Origin: Chloroflexota bacterium
Lineage (GTDB): Bacteria > Chloroflexota > Dehalococcoidia > Plut-88900
NCBI GenBank assembly: GCA_022572865.1
Contig: JACZVB010000067.1
Coordinates: 1-7,113 of the forward strand
DNA length: 7,113 nt
Direction of reading: 5' to 3'
Shown here: in pieces, positions 5,301 through 7,113 of the stretch
Layout of the letters: the number at the start of each line of letters is the position of its first letter
Position numbering within the stretch: position 1 is the stretch's first letter
Translations under genes and position numbers: made by a program
The notes under the pieces: model-generated
What the model saw: only the letters and a program-made list of their open reading frames with translations
Told to the model about the DNA's origin: nothing
Database searches by the model: none

Positions 5301-6191
5301 ATGGCACTTACATTAGCAGAGGCGGCCAAACTATCTAACGATGTTTTGCTGGCCGGGGTCATCGAGACCATCATCAACGAGAGCCCGGTGCTCCAGAATA
5401 TGCCCTTCATCGAGATAGTGGGCAACAGTCTCACCTACAACAGAGAGAACACCGCCCCCACAGTATCTTTCTTCGACGTTGGGGACGCCTGGACGGAATC
5501 CACCCCGACTTTCACCCAGGTGACCGCCGCTTTGAAAATTCTGGGGGGAGATGCCGACGTGGACAACTACCTGTCATCCACCCGCAGCAACATCCAGGAC
5601 CTGGAGGCGGCGGTAGTCCAGCTTAAGGCCAAGGCGGTGCAGGAAAAGTTCGACGACACATTCATCAACGGAGACACGGCCAGTGACCCCAAGGCCTTTG
5701 ACGGCATCGACAAGCTAACGGTCTCGGGTCAGACGGTCAGCATGGGAACCAACGGCGGCACCCTGACTTTAGAGAAGCTGGACGCGTTGATAGACACAAT
5801 CAAAGGGGGCAAGCCGGAGATGCTCATAATAAGCCGGCGTAGCCGGCGAAAGCTAAGCTCCCTCAGCCGGGCCACGGGCAGCGGGTTGCTGGAAACGGAC
5901 CGGAACCAGTTCGGCCAGATGGTCCAGTTCTACGACGGCATACCCATTGGGATAAGCGACTGGATCTCTGATGCCCAGACGGTAGGCTCAAGCACCGATA
6001 CCTCGACCATCTACGCCCTCCAGTTTGGAGAGGGTGGGATGGCCGGTCTCACGGGCCCCGGCGGGCTTCAGGTGGAGCGGATAGGCAGCCTGGAAACCAA
6101 AGACGCCACCCGTACCAGGGTGAAGTGGTACGTGTCCCTGGCCCTTTTCAGCACCCTCAAGCTGGCCACGCTTACGGGCGTTAGAGACTAG
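5301..6191 (+). CDS. Major capsid protein, HK97-like fold (probable)
   Basis: This is a 296-residue protein with the layout of phage coat proteins. An N-terminal helical arm (1-35) comes first. A polar extended loop follows (about 42-75, NSLTYNREN...DAWTESTPT), then TAALKILGGDADVDNYL (75-91). A long spine helix holds IQDLEAAVVQLKAKAVQEKFDDTFINGD (98-125). The P/A-domain part has EMLIISRRSRRKLSSL (173-188) and QFYDGIPIGISDWI (209-222), and the end is a strand-rich TRVKWYVSLALFSTLKLATLTGVRD. No protease or delta domain is fused, in keeping with a separate scaffold upstream. The Shine-Dalgarno AAAGGAG (5287-5293) is 7 bases before ATG. Several hundred copies would build an icosahedral shell. Encapsulins share this fold, but the scaffold and decoration neighbours favour a virus-derived head. 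Confidence 0.82.
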   Translation: MALTLAEAAKLSNDVLLAGVIETIINESPVLQNMPFIEIVGNSLTYNRENTAPTVSFFDVGDAWTESTPTFTQVTAALKILGGDADVDNYLSSTRSNIQDLEAAVVQLKAKAVQEKFDDTFINGDTASDPKAFDGIDKLTVSGQTVSMGTNGGTLTLEKLDALIDTIKGGKPEMLIISRRSRRKLSSLSRATGSGLLETDRNQFGQMVQFYDGIPIGISDWISDAQTVGSSTDTSTIYALQFGEGGMAGLTGPGGLQVERIGSLETKDATRTRVKWYVSLALFSTLKLATLTGVRD

Positions 6192-6232
6192 GCGAGGGGC
6201 AGTGTTAAATCGAATCTCCGGGTAGGTGAACA

Positions 6233-6616
6233 ATGGCTAACGTACGATTAGACCAAAATGGTGTGCCCAAGGGCCCCTGTTACGATACCAGTATCCCCCA
6301 GGTACACCGCGACAGCATCACCGCGGTAGACTCCTCGGACCCGTCCGGCTCCTCGGGCGGGGTGGATGCCGCAGGGTACCAATACTGCAGGTTCGACATC
6401 GCCATCACTGGGTCCGGGCTCAGCAGCCTGGATGTCCAGGTGCTGTTCTGGAACTCCCGTCAGGATCTCTGGTTTGGAGGGGCTTCCAGGCAGTTCACCA
6501 CAACGGGCCAGTACGCCCTGGCGGTACCCGACGTACGGGGAACGATCATCTTCCTGAAGGTGACTGCATTCTCCGGCACGTCCTTCAGCCTCAGCGCCGA
6601 TTACACCCTGTCTTAA
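6233..6616 (+). CDS. Small beta-rich protein, possible capsid decoration protein
   Basis: This 127-residue protein is not recognised by sequence. It has a Ser/Gly/Asp linker (34-44) followed by alternating hydrophobic strands: YQYCRFDIAI, SLDVQVLFWNS, LWFGGASRQF, GQYALAVPDV, TIIFLKVTAF and FSLSADYTLS. This suggests a single beta-sandwich domain. There is no signal peptide or membrane segment. It begins 41 bases after the capsid gene with GGTAGGTG (6221-6228) as ribosome site, in the slot where head-decoration or stabilising proteins are encoded in many tailed phages. That role is inferred from position and fold type only. A head fibre or receptor-binding knob is an alternative. Confidence 0.5.
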   Translation: MANVRLDQNGVPKGPCYDTSIPQVHRDSITAVDSSDPSGSSGGVDAAGYQYCRFDIAITGSGLSSLDVQVLFWNSRQDLWFGGASRQFTTTGQYALAVPDVRGTIIFLKVTAFSGTSFSLSADYTLS

Positions 6617-6627
6617 GGGCACGCCCA

Positions 6628-6646
6628 TGTCCCGATACTCGGGACA
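6628..6646 (+). repeat. Perfect 8-bp hairpin between the decoration-type gene and the next ORF
   Basis: TGTCCCGA (6628-6635), loop TAC, TCGGGACA (6639-6646). It ends 8 bases before the Shine-Dalgarno AAAGGAGGT (6655-6663). No U tract follows. It shares the TCCCGA/TCGGGA core with the 2978-3000 hairpin, so it may be another member of a dispersed repeat family. Confidence 0.65.
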
Positions 6647-6668
6647 GATCAAACAAAGGAGGTAGAGC

Positions 6669-7113
6669 ATGACCCTCAGGCTAGCTGGAGAAGACTACAG
6701 TGTGATCGCGGGGCTGGACGGGTTGGGATGGCTCCGGGACATCAAGGCTACATCATCGGACCCGGCCCTAAAGGTCGACCAGAAGGGTTCGGGGAGCATC
6801 CTCGACCTGCTGGATAGCGGAAATACCGTCCCGTTCATCACGCGGTATCGAAAGGAACAGACCGGCAACCTGGACGAAGTACAACTCCGCGACATTCAGC
6901 AACGAGTTCGCTCTCAGCGGCAATTAGCCGAACGGGCTGAAACGGTTCTCAGGCTGATCGACTCACAAGGGAAACTCACACCGAAGTTGCGTGCGGAGAT
7001 CCAACAGGCTGAAACGCTGAAGCGGCTCGATGACCTCTATCTCCCCTATCGCCCCAAACGGCAGTCCCGGGCAACGATTGCCAGAGAACGCGGACTTTCC
7101 CCACTGGCTGAAC
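6669..7113 (+). CDS. tex: Tex transcription accessory protein N-terminus fused to an unrecognised leader (3' end outside window)
   Basis: ATG 6669 follows a strong AAAGGAGGT. The frame is open to the window end (148 codons). From about residue 44, LDLLDSGNTVPFITRYRKEQTGNLDE, then LYLPYRPKR and TIARERGLSPLAE, match the Tex N-terminal domain, a nucleic-acid-binding protein acting on RNA polymerase or RNA. Tex normally has only about 20-30 residues, forming a helix, before this motif. Here MTLRLAGEDYSVIAGLDGLG...ALKVDQKGSGSI is longer and unlike it. No internal ATG offers a shorter start; GTG at codon 12 and TTG at codon 19 are the only in-frame alternatives among the first 20 codons. After the join, Gln codons are half CAA and Glu is 7 GAA to 1 GAG, unlike the capsid gene (12 CAG, no CAA; 10 GAG, 4 GAA). 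This may be a fusion, a transferred tex, or a chimeric contig. Confidence 0.8.
   Translation, partial: MTLRLAGEDYSVIAGLDGLGWLRDIKATSSDPALKVDQKGSGSILDLLDSGNTVPFITRYRKEQTGNLDEVQLRDIQQRVRSQRQLAERAETVLRLIDSQGKLTPKLRAEIQQAETLKRLDDLYLPYRPKRQSRATIARERGLSPLAE

Noticed and set aside
5833..5847. GCCGGC-GTA-GCCGGC repeat inside the capsid gene
   Set aside because: It is explained by the repeated Ser-Arg-Arg codons of the basic stretch SRRSRRK; not a separate element.
1..7113. CRISPR array, tRNA, rRNA, or att-site direct repeats flanking the capsid cassette
   Set aside because: None was seen on either strand; no regularly spaced repeats and no cloverleaf-like segment were found by eye.

Overview
The window reads as a GC-rich bacterial chromosome fragment. 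Several acyl-CoA dehydrogenase (ACAD) paralogues in a row and perfect hairpin repeats between genes suggest a Chloroflexota/Dehalococcoidia-like or similar uncultured lineage. That placement is an inference from style; no rRNA or tRNA is present to fix it.

Region 1 (1-2884, all +) holds three ACAD-family genes. The first is cut by the window edge. It and the second are tandem paralogues that align without gaps over the 162 codons visible. The third is a different, 'FadE beta-like' ACAD after a 67-base gap. Both of the first two lack the usual C-terminal catalytic glutamate. Such sets often form heteromeric ACADs acting on bulky or unusual acyl-CoAs.

Region 2 (2885-4565) begins with a 264-base spacer carrying five perfect hairpins. 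It then has a HIT-family nucleotide hydrolase (+), a spacer with a REP-like element, a YqeK-type HD-domain diadenosine-tetraphosphate hydrolase (+), and msrB on the minus strand. Two of these families act on Ap4A-type nucleotides and the third repairs oxidised methionine, so this is a small housekeeping/stress group.

Region 3 (4566-4726) is a divergent control region. It has a sigma70-like promoter facing right, a perfect TATAAT facing left, and a 6-bp-arm palindrome overlapping both -10 elements. The palindrome resembles a GAAC-N4-GTTC (LexA-type) box with one mismatch. A ten-codon mini-ORF with its own Shine-Dalgarno lies between the left promoter and msrB.

Region 4 (4727-6616, +) is a compact virion-head cassette: a probable scaffold protein, a probable HK97-fold major capsid protein, and a small beta-rich protein in a decoration-protein position. 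No terminase, portal or protease precedes it; the gene immediately upstream is chromosomal msrB.

Region 5 (6669-7113) is an ORF with a strong Shine-Dalgarno and about 42 unrecognised residues, running in frame into the N-terminal domain of the transcription accessory protein Tex. Codon preference changes sharply near the join (all CAG in the capsid gene, half CAA in the Tex part; mostly GAG versus mostly GAA). This is either a real phage-gene/tex fusion or an assembly chimera, and it is the most important point to verify.
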